Of a DNA stretch of 64,000 bases, positions 17,366 to 25,223 are shown piece after piece. Numbering within the stretch: position 1 is the first letter of the stretch; each line of letters opens with the position of its first letter. Below the pieces are notes generated by a model that was not told the DNA's origin, did not search any database, and saw nothing but the letters and a program-made list of their open reading frames with translations. The DNA comes from an uncultured Roseburia sp. (GTDB taxonomy: Bacteria; Bacillota; Clostridia; Lachnospirales; Lachnospiraceae). Both the position numbers and the translations under genes were made by a program. Location: assembly GCA_947174805.1 (NCBI GenBank), contig CAMWKH010000013.1, forward strand, positions 1 to 64,000, in the 5' to 3' direction.

Positions 17366-19348
17366 TTATTTTGAAATTGGTTTCTTTAATACTGCCAGTA
17401 AAAACATGGTGACAACAGAGCCTGCTGCCAGAGCTAATAGGTACATGGGCCAGTTTCCCACCACCGCAAATACGAAGATTCCGCCGTGGGGAGCCATGAG
17501 GGTACAGCCAAAGAGCATGGAAAGCGCTCCTGATACCCCTGCCCCCGCCGCAGCAGCCGGTATCACATGGACCGGGTCCGCCGCCGCAAAGGGAATTGCC
17601 CCCTCTGTGATAAAGCAAAGTCCCATCACATAATTGGTAAGCCCTGAATTTCTTTCCGCCTGGTTAAATCGGTTTTTAAAAAATGTTGTAGCAAGGGCAA
17701 TCCCGATAGGCGGAACCATGCCTCCAATCATAACCGCCGCCATAATATCATAATTGCCGTTTGCAATGGCCATGGTGCCAAAGACATAAGCCGCTTTGTT
17801 AATCGGGCCTCCCATATCGATAGCCATCATTGCCCCAAGGACAATGCCAAGCACTACTTTGGAACTGCTGCCCATTGCATTTAACAAATCCGCCAGGGTG
17901 GAATTTACAATCCCGATGAAAGGGTTAAATACGAAAAGCATCAGCGTACCCATAATAAACACCCCAAGCACTGGATACAAAAGCGTGGGTTTGATTCCGT
18001 CTAAACTCTGGGGGAGTTTATCAAAGGCTTTTCTTAGAAATACCATGATGTAACCTGCTGCAAAACCTGCCACTAAAGCCCCTAAAAATCCGGAAACCGT
18101 ATTGCCGCTTGGGCCAAACACCGTGTTTTGGATAAAACCGTTTACCCCGCCGTAAATCAAAGACTGGCCGCCTTCATCCACCCAGGTTAAAAGGGCATTC
18201 CCGTTTGATGCCAGTATTCCTCCCACAAAGCCTGCCGCAAGTCCCGGTCGGTCTGCTATACTGTAGGCGATGTATCCTGCCAGCACGGGAAGCATCAATC
18301 CAAAGGCCGCCTCCCCAATAGTCTTAAAAAATGCTGCAATGGGAAGGTTTTTTCCAAAATTCCCGGGATTAATGCTAAAGTCATCCAGCAGAAATGCGAT
18401 GGCGATAAGGATTCCTCCGCCGATGACAAAGGGCAGCATATGGGAAACTCCATTCATCAGGTGCTTGTAGAGGGAATGGCCAACGCCTTCACTGCCTGAC
18501 GCCGTCTCCTCCCCGCTTTCTGACCCTTCCCCAGAAAAAATGGGAGCATCTCCTGCCATTGCCCGTTTCACCAGCGCATCCGCCTTGCTGATTCCATCGG
18601 AAACCTGGACTTTTATTAATTTCTTTCCCGCAAAACGCACTAAGGGAACATTCACATCGCAGGCGATAATCACGCAGTCCGCCGCCTGAATCTCCTCCGG
18701 GGTAATCACATTTTTCGCCCCGCCGGATCCTCTGGTCTCTACTTTGATGGAACAGTTATTGGCAACTGCCGCCTTTTCCAGCGCCTCCGCAGCCATGTAA
18801 GTGTGGGCAATGCCCGTGGGGCAGGCAGTTACGGCAAGAATACTGCAGTTCGCATCGGATACCACTGCGCCGTAGGAATCGATTCCCTTGCTCTCCTCGT
18901 CGGCATTGTCGATAATTTTTAAAAACTCATCCACGGAGCCTGCATGTTTCAGACTGTCTGAAAACTCCTCATCCATCATCATGACGGAAAGCTTTCCCAA
19001 AACATCCAGATGTACGTTATCCTCGGTATTTGGAGCCGCAATGAGGAAAATAAGGTTTGTGGGTTCCCCGTCCATGGAGTCAAAATCCACGCCCTCTTTT
19101 AACACCATGGCCGCAAGCCCCGGCGCCGTCACCGCGTCACATTTCCCATGGGGAATGGCAATTCCCTCCCCCATTCCGGTGGAGCCCTCCTGCTCCCTTA
19201 AAAGCACTTTGTTTTTATATGCTTCTTTATCCTTTATTTTCCCGCTTCTGCACATAAGTTCCACCATCTTATCAATGGCTTCCTCTTTGGATGATGCGGC
19301 GCCGTTTATGTCAATGGCACGGCGGTCAAGCAAGTCTGTAATCTTCAT
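17366..19348 (-). CDS. fruA: Fructose-specific PTS transporter, EIIABC
   Basis: Imports fructose as fructose 1-phosphate. Domains in order are EIIA (about 1-147, phospho-His67 in GEGIAIPHGK), EIIB (about 165-265, phospho-Cys176 in VTACPTGIAHTYMAAEAL), a Ser/Glu/Gly-rich linker, and EIIC (about 305-655, with many membrane spans and the IDMGGPINKAAY motif). ATG at 19348 has AGAGGAG eight bases upstream; a GTG at 19357 is less likely. It lies between fruK and ptsH in one operon. Confidence 0.95.
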   Translation of the reverse strand: MKITDLLDRRAIDINGAASSKEEAIDKMVELMCRSGKIKDKEAYKNKVLLREQEGSTGMGEGIAIPHGKCDAVTAPGLAAMVLKEGVDFDSMDGEPTNLIFLIAAPNTEDNVHLDVLGKLSVMMMDEEFSDSLKHAGSVDEFLKIIDNADEESKGIDSYGAVVSDANCSILAVTACPTGIAHTYMAAEALEKAAVANNCSIKVETRGSGGAKNVITPEEIQAADCVIIACDVNVPLVRFAGKKLIKVQVSDGISKADALVKRAMAGDAPIFSGEGSESGEETASGSEGVGHSLYKHLMNGVSHMLPFVIGGGILIAIAFLLDDFSINPGNFGKNLPIAAFFKTIGEAAFGLMLPVLAGYIAYSIADRPGLAAGFVGGILASNGNALLTWVDEGGQSLIYGGVNGFIQNTVFGPSGNTVSGFLGALVAGFAAGYIMVFLRKAFDKLPQSLDGIKPTLLYPVLGVFIMGTLMLFVFNPFIGIVNSTLADLLNAMGSSSKVVLGIVLGAMMAIDMGGPINKAAYVFGTMAIANGNYDIMAAVMIGGMVPPIGIALATTFFKNRFNQAERNSGLTNYVMGLCFITEGAIPFAAADPVHVIPAAAAGAGVSGALSMLFGCTLMAPHGGIFVFAVVGNWPMYLLALAAGSVVTMFLLAVLKKPISK

Positions 19349-19377
19349 AAATTTCACTCCTCTAATATGCAGTCAAA

Positions 19378-20292
19378 CTATTTTAACAACTCAAATGATT
19401 GATATACCTGCCCTATCTCTTCCTTTGTTGCAAGAAGTTCTGAAAATGCGCTGGCACTTCCAGCCGAAAGCCCCATTTTAAATGCATGGGCGTAGTCTTT
19501 TTTTTCACACCATCCGGCGATAAACCCTGCCACCATGGAATCTCCTGCCCCAACAGAGTTTTTTACCTGACCTTTAGGAGCTGCACTCATAAAAACTTCC
19601 CCGTTCTCCGCAATAAGCACAGCACCCTCCCCCGCCATAGAGACAAGGACATTTCCGGCGCCTTTTTCCTGGAGTTTTTTGGCGTAGGGCACGACTTCCT
19701 CCCGTCTGCTTAAGGTCACTCCAAAGATTTCCCCAAGTTCATGGTTATTGGGTTTTACCAGAAAGGGCTGATAGGGCATTACATTTAAAAGCAGCTCCTT
19801 CGTGGCGTCCACGGCAATCATAATGTCCCTGTCCGAGAGCATTTTCATAATATCGCTGTAGAGGGAATCCGACATGGAACTCGGTATGCTTCCCGCCAGT
19901 ATCAGGATATCCCCGTCTTTTAACCGGTTGAGTTTCTCCATCAGCTGTTCCACCGCCTCCCGGTCAATCACCGGCCCTGCAGCGTTAATCTCCGTCTCCT
20001 CCTGAGACTTGATTTTTACATTGATTCTGGAAATCCCTTCTTTCAGTTCAATAAAGTCGCTTTTTCCCCCCAGGGCTTCAAAGCTCCTTTTAATTTCCGC
20101 CCCTGTAAATCCTGCAATAAAACCAAGAGCGGTATTTTCCATTCCCAGATGATTTAAAATCGTGGAAACATTTAATCCCTTCCCCCCGGGCAGAAGCTGT
20201 TCAAAAGTGGAACGGTTTGTCATTCCTGGTTCCAGGTTCTCCACGCCTATGGCATAATCAATGGCAGGGTTAAAAGTAACTGTATAAATCAT
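19378..20292 (-). CDS. fruK: 1-phosphofructokinase
   Basis: PfkB-family kinase that converts fructose 1-phosphate to fructose 1,6-bisphosphate in the cytoplasm. The 304-residue protein starts MIYTVTFNPAIDYAI, has GGKGLNVS near 37, and the ATP/catalytic signature GAGDSMVAGFIAG near 248 with the catalytic Asp. It overlaps the fruR stop by four bases (ATGA) with AGGAGG upstream, so it is translationally coupled. Confidence 0.95.
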   Translation of the reverse strand: MIYTVTFNPAIDYAIGVENLEPGMTNRSTFEQLLPGGKGLNVSTILNHLGMENTALGFIAGFTGAEIKRSFEALGGKSDFIELKEGISRINVKIKSQEETEINAAGPVIDREAVEQLMEKLNRLKDGDILILAGSIPSSMSDSLYSDIMKMLSDRDIMIAVDATKELLLNVMPYQPFLVKPNNHELGEIFGVTLSRREEVVPYAKKLQEKGAGNVLVSMAGEGAVLIAENGEVFMSAAPKGQVKNSVGAGDSMVAGFIAGWCEKKDYAHAFKMGLSAGSASAFSELLATKEEIGQVYQSFELLK

Positions 20293-21056
20293 GGCATAGC
20301 CTCCTTTCCGTCATTTTCCGTTAAAATAATATTAGGACAATCTTCGTATCCTTTCACTTTTTTTTCTGTTATAATCAGGGCATCCTCAAACTCTGCAAAC
20401 TTAACCGGGCTGATGGAATCAAACTTTGAGGAATCCGCCAAAATATAGGGCTTTTTACAATGCCATAATGCCGTGTGCTTAACCCCGGCTTCCTCTCTGT
20501 CCGGCGTGGTAAATCCCGCCTTTTTATGAATTCCGTTTGTTCCCCAGAATCCAAGAGTAAAATTGTAAACGGACAATGACTCCATAGCGCCTGCCCCCAC
20601 CACAGCTTCCGTGGTGCCTTTTAACTTTCCTCCCACAAGATAAACCTCAAAGCCTTTGTGGGAAAGTTCACGGCCATGGTTTACTGCGTTTGTCACATAA
20701 ATTGCGTTTTTTTCCACAATATAATCAAGGATAAGTTCCGTCGTTGTTCCGGCATCTATGTAGACAAAATCATCTCTTTTTATCAGTGACGCAGCATACT
20801 TTGCAATCTGCCTTTTCTCCTCCAGATGTACTACACGTCTGTCCTTCACCTCGTCATCCCGCATTTGAAATGAAGTATTCATAGATACCGCTCCTCCATG
20901 GACTTTCATCACTTCCCCCATGGAATCCAGTGTGATGATATCTCTCCGAATTGTTGACTCAGAGGTTTCCAGATATTCCATAAGTTCCTGGAGTGTTGCG
21001 CTTCCCTGCTCGTTTACCCGTTCTTTAATCCGGGCCAGCCTTTCCTCTGCCAGCAT
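20289..21056 (-). CDS. fruR: DeoR family regulator of the fructose operon
   Basis: A 255-residue DeoR-type repressor, first gene of the fructose operon. The N-terminal winged helix (ATLQELMEYLETSESTIRRDI) and MKVHGGA wing precede the ligand domain with DAGTTTELI. Position and family suggest repression of its own operon, relieved by fructose 1-phosphate; that is the known mode for FruR-type DeoR proteins and is inferred here. ATG preceded by GGAGGGG. Confidence 0.9.
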   Translation of the reverse strand: MLAEERLARIKERVNEQGSATLQELMEYLETSESTIRRDIITLDSMGEVMKVHGGAVSMNTSFQMRDDEVKDRRVVHLEEKRQIAKYAASLIKRDDFVYIDAGTTTELILDYIVEKNAIYVTNAVNHGRELSHKGFEVYLVGGKLKGTTEAVVGAGAMESLSVYNFTLGFWGTNGIHKKAGFTTPDREEAGVKHTALWHCKKPYILADSSKFDSISPVKFAEFEDALIITEKKVKGYEDCPNIILTENDGKEAMP

Positions 21057-21097
21057 TTTTTGTCCCCTCCTTTCTCCTGTTTTCTTTTGATGAACTC

Positions 21098-21126
21098 ATT
21101 ATAGCACCACAAACATTCATTTTCAA
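21098..21126 (-). promoter_or_regulatory. SigA-type promoter of the fructose operon
   Basis: Minus-strand TTGAAA, 17 bases, TATAAT. TGAATG half sites recur just upstream and inside the spacer and are candidate FruR operators. Confidence 0.8.
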
Positions 21127-21175
21127 TCATATTCATTCACAAAACTTCAAAATCATTTTTGTGCAAAACAAACAA

Positions 21176-21209
21176 AAACGGTCAAAATCATTCACGATTT
21201 TGACCGTTT
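21176..21209 (-). terminator. Terminator containing the flavin reductase stop codon
   Basis: Perfect inverted repeat AAACGGTCAAAATC / GATTTTGACCGTTT with a six-base loop, followed on the minus strand by TTTTGTTTG. The TGA stop codon of the reductase gene (21192-21194) lies in the loop, so the last codons form one stem arm. Confidence 0.8.
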
Positions 21210-21791
21210 CCTTTTTCCCTGTTTTCCGGGCTTTTTCTTTTTTACTGAAAATCCGAAGCTTCCCAACTTCTTTCCCAAATCGAAATATTCTCCATGGGAA
21301 TAGGCCGCAAGACCTGCGCTGTTTAAATGAAATTTCCCTGAGGCATCCATATATTTATCCTCCACCCGGACAGATACAACCTCCGCTAAAAACATATCAT
21401 GGCTTCCCAGGGGAAGAATGTCCTTTACTTTACACTCTATATTTACCGGACTCTCGGCAATGGAAGGGGCCTTCACTTTAAGAGAAGGTTCCGGCGTGAG
21501 ATGCATTGCCTGAAATTTATCCGTATCCCTGCCTGAACGAACCCCGCAGAAATCTGTGGCCCGCACCAGCTCTTTCGTCACCAGGTTTATCACAAACTCC
21601 CCGGTTTCTTTTATTATGGAATAGGAATATCTCTCTTTTCTCACGGATATGGACACCATGGCGGGTGAGGAACACACAGTTCCCGCCCAGGCCACAGTGA
21701 TAATATTGGGCTTTTCCCCCTGCCCTTTGCAGCTAACCATAACAACCGGCAGGGGATAAAGCATATTTCCCGGTTTAAATACCTGTTTCAT
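21192..21791 (-). CDS. Flavin reductase family protein
   Basis: A 199-residue FMN-binding split-barrel protein of the flavin reductase-like group. Visible are LYPLPVVMVSC at the start, NIITVAWAGTVCSSPAMVSISVRKERYSY and the GEFVINLV segment, which form the flavin site. It probably reduces flavin or acts as a flavoredoxin in the cytoplasm; the partner is unknown. The lysine-rich tail (about 183-199) is partly encoded by the terminator stem. It lies eleven bases after mecA. Confidence 0.87.
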   Translation of the reverse strand: MKQVFKPGNMLYPLPVVMVSCKGQGEKPNIITVAWAGTVCSSPAMVSISVRKERYSYSIIKETGEFVINLVTKELVRATDFCGVRSGRDTDKFQAMHLTPEPSLKVKAPSIAESPVNIECKVKDILPLGSHDMFLAEVVSVRVEDKYMDASGKFHLNSAGLAAYSHGEYFDLGKKLGSFGFSVKKKKPGKQGKRKRSKS

Positions 21792-21802
21792 TTTTTCTCC
21801 CT

Positions 21803-22486
21803 TTATAGCTGGGCCAAAGTCTCCAGAGCATGGTTTCTCAAAATTATTTTTCCATGTTCTTCCAGATAATTGCTCCTGCTGCTGTCCTTCTCAATGGAAT
21901 CGGCATACTCCATGGAAGATGCCACAAATTCATAAATATACTGTCTGCTGCTCTGGTTTAAATCCGCCCAAAGAAAGTACTGCTTTTTCTTATCCAAATA
22001 GTAAAGACGGCTTTTTGTTTTTTCCGGTTCCGGCAGAACCCTGCAGAAATCCCTTACCCTGGCAAAAGAAACAAAATTCACCAAATAGGCATAACCTTCC
22101 GCATCCCTGCTGCTCTCCCTCCGCTTTGTCTCGGACTGGCCCAGCTCTTTTAGAACATCAAGCTCATCCTCTTTATCCTGCTGTGCATTTTGTTTGTTGG
22201 AGAGCATACTCCTAAGATGTTCAATAATCTCTGAACCGTTTACCTGGCTCTCCGTAAAAGTGAGAACAATCTCATCCTCCGACATAATGGCCGCCTGAAT
22301 GGACATCATATTGCCGGTAGTACGGAACCCCACTTCCTCCTCTGCTATGTGAATCAGCTTTTCCAAAAAATTTCTGGCATTTGGGGTATTTGTAAAAAAA
22401 TCGTCAAGTCCCACTCCGTTATTCGCCAAATCCTCTTGTGTAAGGGTACACCGAAGCGCACCTTCTCCTATTTTTTCAAATTTCAT
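21803..22486 (-). CDS. mecA: Adaptor protein MecA
   Basis: A 227-residue MecA-type adaptor, which in Bacilli delivers substrates to the ClpC-ClpP protease. Visible are the N-terminal substrate-binding start MKFEKIGEGALRCTLTQEDL, an acidic linker (about 100-125), and the C-terminal ClpC-binding domain with a YLVNFVSFARVRDFCR segment and FLWADLNQSS. The clients in Clostridia are unknown. It lies between a pyrophosphatase and a flavin reductase gene, with spacing compatible with one operon. Confidence 0.9.
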   Translation of the reverse strand: MKFEKIGEGALRCTLTQEDLANNGVGLDDFFTNTPNARNFLEKLIHIAEEEVGFRTTGNMMSIQAAIMSEDEIVLTFTESQVNGSEIIEHLRSMLSNKQNAQQDKEDELDVLKELGQSETKRRESSRDAEGYAYLVNFVSFARVRDFCRVLPEPEKTKSRLYYLDKKKQYFLWADLNQSSRQYIYEFVASSMEYADSIEKDSSRSNYLEEHGKIILRNHALETLAQL

Positions 22487-22504
22487 TTCGTCACATCCTT
22501 TTAC

Positions 22505-24154
22505 CTACTCCTGCATGACTGCCATGAGGGATGGTATTAACTGCTTTTTCCGGGATACCACACCTTTGAGCAAAAAGCCCTCCGCATCTTTGCTGGCAGA
22601 AAAAGCTTTCCCGATAATCGCCTCCGCCTGTTCCCCTGCAAAAAGCAATATGGTGGATTCCTCTATAATATCCGTGAGCATCAAAAATATCATATCCAAT
22701 CCGTTTTGATTCAGGGCAGTTGAAATGTAATCTTTTAATCTCTCCCGGACAGATTCCAACTCTTCTCTGCTCATAGCGCTAAGCTGCGCCACTCCAAAAT
22801 TATATTCTCCTGCTGTAAATTTCTTAAAATCCTGATAAAATATTTCTTCCGGCGTTTTCCTGCAAAAATCGCTGCCCGCCTGAAACATATTCTTTGCAAG
22901 CTGCTCAATATCAATTCCGGCAATATTCGCCAGTTCTTCCGCTGCCGCCCTGTCCAGGGAAGTGCATGTGGGAGAACGGAACATTAATGTGTCTGATATA
23001 ATGGCAGCCAAAAGCAGCCCTGCAATTTTCTCTGGAATTTCCACGTTCTTTTCCTGATACATCTGGAAAATAATGGTAGACGTACATCCCAAGGGCTGGT
23101 TTCTGAAAAGTACCGGTGAGATAGTCTCCAGGCTCCCTAACCTGTGATGGTCAATAATTTCCAGAATCTCCGCACCGTCAATTCCGTCCACCGCCTGGCT
23201 TTTTTCATTGTGGTCTACCAGTATCACCTTTTTTTTCTGCATATTTAAAAGATTTCTCCGGGAGATCATTCCTGCATAATCCCCCTCCTCGTCAAGAACC
23301 GGGAAATCCCTGTGCCTGACCTTGGACATGATTTCTTTTACATCATCCACATAGTCTTCCAGATCAAAGGAAATGATGTCGTCTTTTGTCATAAAATATT
23401 TAATGGGCATACTCTGGTTGATTAGCCGGGCCACCGTAAAGGTTTCATAGGGCGTCCCTATCACAACGCAGTCCCTTTTTTCTGCCGCTTCCAACACTTC
23501 TTTGCTCACCGCAAATCCGCAGCAAACCACGATACAGCTTGCGTTCAGTTCGATGGCCTTCATCTGGGATTCCAGCGTGTCTCCCAAAATCACCAGATCA
23601 TCCTTCTCCACATGCATCTCCATCCAGTCAGGGCCTGTGGACACAACCACTTTTCCCTTCACAAAATAAGCATGCTCATTTCCCGATAAAATATTTCCCT
23701 CAATGGTCTCCAAAATATTCTTATACTGGGTTTTTGCTGTAGCCAGAACATGATTGTCATAGACATCCATATAGGAAGTGGCGATATCACTTGTGACGAT
23801 AAGCCCTTTGATCTTGTGGTTCGGCCCGGTCACGGGAAGAGTAACCACGTTCTCCGTCTTCATCAGCTCCCATGCCCGCTTCAGGGAAATGTGGTCATCT
23901 ACCCCTGCGGTCTGCCGGAAGGAGATATCTTTAATCTGTGCCCCCACATCTGTCACTAAGTCCGGCTCTTCCACCTGGAACTTATCCAGCACATACCTGG
24001 TTTCCTCGTTTACATTCCCTGCCCGCTTCGCCACAAATGGGACATTTTCTGTTTTATTTTTAAAATCCGCATATGCAATCGCTGCACAGATGGAATCCGT
24101 GTCAGGATTCTTATGACCAATCACCCACACCTGTTTTTCCTGTTTCAACTCCAC
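22505..24154 (-). CDS. Manganese-dependent inorganic pyrophosphatase with CBS and DRTGG domains
   Basis: DHH-family enzyme that hydrolyses pyrophosphate, with an inserted nucleotide-sensing region. Order: N-terminal metal site GHKNPDTDSICAA (about 13-25), CBS domain 1, a DRTGG-like domain, CBS domain 2 ending near ISRRN, then VDHNEKSQAV, the catalytic EIIDHHRLG, and a DHHA2 domain. This is the CBS-PPase architecture of Clostridium perfringens, controlled by adenine nucleotides. GTG at 24154 is preferred, as AGAGAGG lies six bases upstream; a GTG at 24172 has no ribosome site. It leads mecA and the flavin reductase. Confidence 0.92.
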   Translation of the reverse strand: MELKQEKQVWVIGHKNPDTDSICAAIAYADFKNKTENVPFVAKRAGNVNEETRYVLDKFQVEEPDLVTDVGAQIKDISFRQTAGVDDHISLKRAWELMKTENVVTLPVTGPNHKIKGLIVTSDIATSYMDVYDNHVLATAKTQYKNILETIEGNILSGNEHAYFVKGKVVVSTGPDWMEMHVEKDDLVILGDTLESQMKAIELNASCIVVCCGFAVSKEVLEAAEKRDCVVIGTPYETFTVARLINQSMPIKYFMTKDDIISFDLEDYVDDVKEIMSKVRHRDFPVLDEEGDYAGMISRRNLLNMQKKKVILVDHNEKSQAVDGIDGAEILEIIDHHRLGSLETISPVLFRNQPLGCTSTIIFQMYQEKNVEIPEKIAGLLLAAIISDTLMFRSPTCTSLDRAAAEELANIAGIDIEQLAKNMFQAGSDFCRKTPEEIFYQDFKKFTAGEYNFGVAQLSAMSREELESVRERLKDYISTALNQNGLDMIFLMLTDIIEESTILLFAGEQAEAIIGKAFSASKDAEGFLLKGVVSRKKQLIPSLMAVMQE

Positions 24155-24287
24155 CCCGTTCCTCTCTGGCACTTTATACCCACTCTATGACGAATAGGGC
24201 TGCCCCACAGAGCCTTGTCTGCTGCTCCCGTGACACCCCTATTTTAAGTTCTGCTATCTATCCTATTCCATTATCCAAAAAAAGTTC

Positions 24288-25037
24288 CTAAAATAATCCA
24301 AAAGTACGCAAAAGCAGTACAATCACTCCCACCAGATTCACAATGGCAACTGCAGAAACCACTTTCAAATACCCTTTCACAGCCATCAAATCAGATACTT
24401 CAGACTTCATGATATCCAGTTTCTTATCGGATTCCTCAAACAAAGTCTGGATATTACGGTAACATTTTACGTTTTCCGTATGTATCTTGTCGCTTAGCTC
24501 CCCTTTTATCTTGTCAAAAGGCTCCTGTATCCCGGATACGCTTCCTGAAATCTTCTCATTCTGCTCATCTATAATCTTTCTGATTTCCTCATTCTGGCTG
24601 TCTATGAGCTTTTTCACTTCCTCGTGCTGTTCTGTGCTGTTTACGGCATTCTCCGCAAGACGTTCGGCAAATGTCTCATTCAGCTCCTTCATCTTGGCAT
24701 CCACCTGGCTGATTAACTCTTTCATCTTAGAGTCCACCTGGCCCACCATACCGTCAATCTGGCCTCTGACCCCTGCCACTACTTTATCCGCCGCATCTTT
24801 TCTCTCATCCAGCATATCGGAGAGTTCCTTTGCTTTCCCCTCTCTCTCCTCCACAATCTCCTGAAGTTCCTGAACTTTTGTCTCTTTTGTAGCCAGAAGG
24901 TTCTGAAGCTGCTTTGCCTTTTCCCTGAATTCATCTATCTGGCTTAATAAAAAATCTTCTTTTTCCACGTTCTCTCTAATCCTTTCCCTTTTTATCCCGC
25001 GGCAGGCCCTTTCTCTTTTTCTGCCGAAATTTGTCAA
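24288..25037 (-). CDS. Coiled-coil protein with C-terminal membrane anchor
   Basis: Function not recognised. After a basic N-terminus (about 1-22), residues about 28-215 are almost entirely heptad-like and rich in Glu, Lys and Gln, with near repeats such as GQVDSKMKELISQVDAKMKEL. Residues about 226-246 form one hydrophobic segment, VSAVAIVNLVGVIVLLL, so it is probably a tail-anchored cytoplasmic coiled coil. A TTG start has AAGG seven bases upstream and lies shortly downstream of a promoter at 25059-25087; an internal GTG at 24968 is an alternative. It stands alone between the pyrophosphatase and PFOR genes. Confidence 0.75.
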   Translation of the reverse strand: MTNFGRKRERACRGIKRERIRENVEKEDFLLSQIDEFREKAKQLQNLLATKETKVQELQEIVEEREGKAKELSDMLDERKDAADKVVAGVRGQIDGMVGQVDSKMKELISQVDAKMKELNETFAERLAENAVNSTEQHEEVKKLIDSQNEEIRKIIDEQNEKISGSVSGIQEPFDKIKGELSDKIHTENVKCYRNIQTLFEESDKKLDIMKSEVSDLMAVKGYLKVVSAVAIVNLVGVIVLLLRTFGLF

Positions 25038-25058
25038 ATTATTACCTTCTGTGCAATT

Positions 25059-25087
25059 ATTGTAGCATTATCATGAAATCTTGTAAA
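25059..25087 (-). promoter_or_regulatory. Promoter of the coiled-coil gene
   Basis: Minus-strand TTTACA, 17 bases, TACAAT. The implied leader is only about 15 bases. Confidence 0.65.
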
Positions 25088-25159
25088 GAGCGGATTTCCA
25101 TTTTGCGGATAAGAAATGGCCGTCCCCTTATGTCCCATCCCTTATAAAAACTGGAAAAC

Positions 25160-25190
25160 ATGAAATCCTCCGCTTAGCGGAGGATTTCAT
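25160..25190 (-). terminator. Terminator of the first PFOR gene
   Basis: Perfect 14-base inverted repeat ATGAAATCCTCCGC / GCGGAGGATTTCAT with a three-base loop, 34 bases after the stop codon. The following minus-strand sequence is GTTTTCC then GTTTTTATAAG. Confidence 0.75.
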
Positions 25191-25223
25191 ATCTGTAGAA
25201 TTTCCTTGACAAAAATACAAAGA

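Noticed and set aside
16454-17374. Plus-strand open frame of 306 codons opposite ptsI and ptsH
   Set aside because: Fully antisense to two strongly conserved PTS genes; no ribosome site and no family-like motifs.
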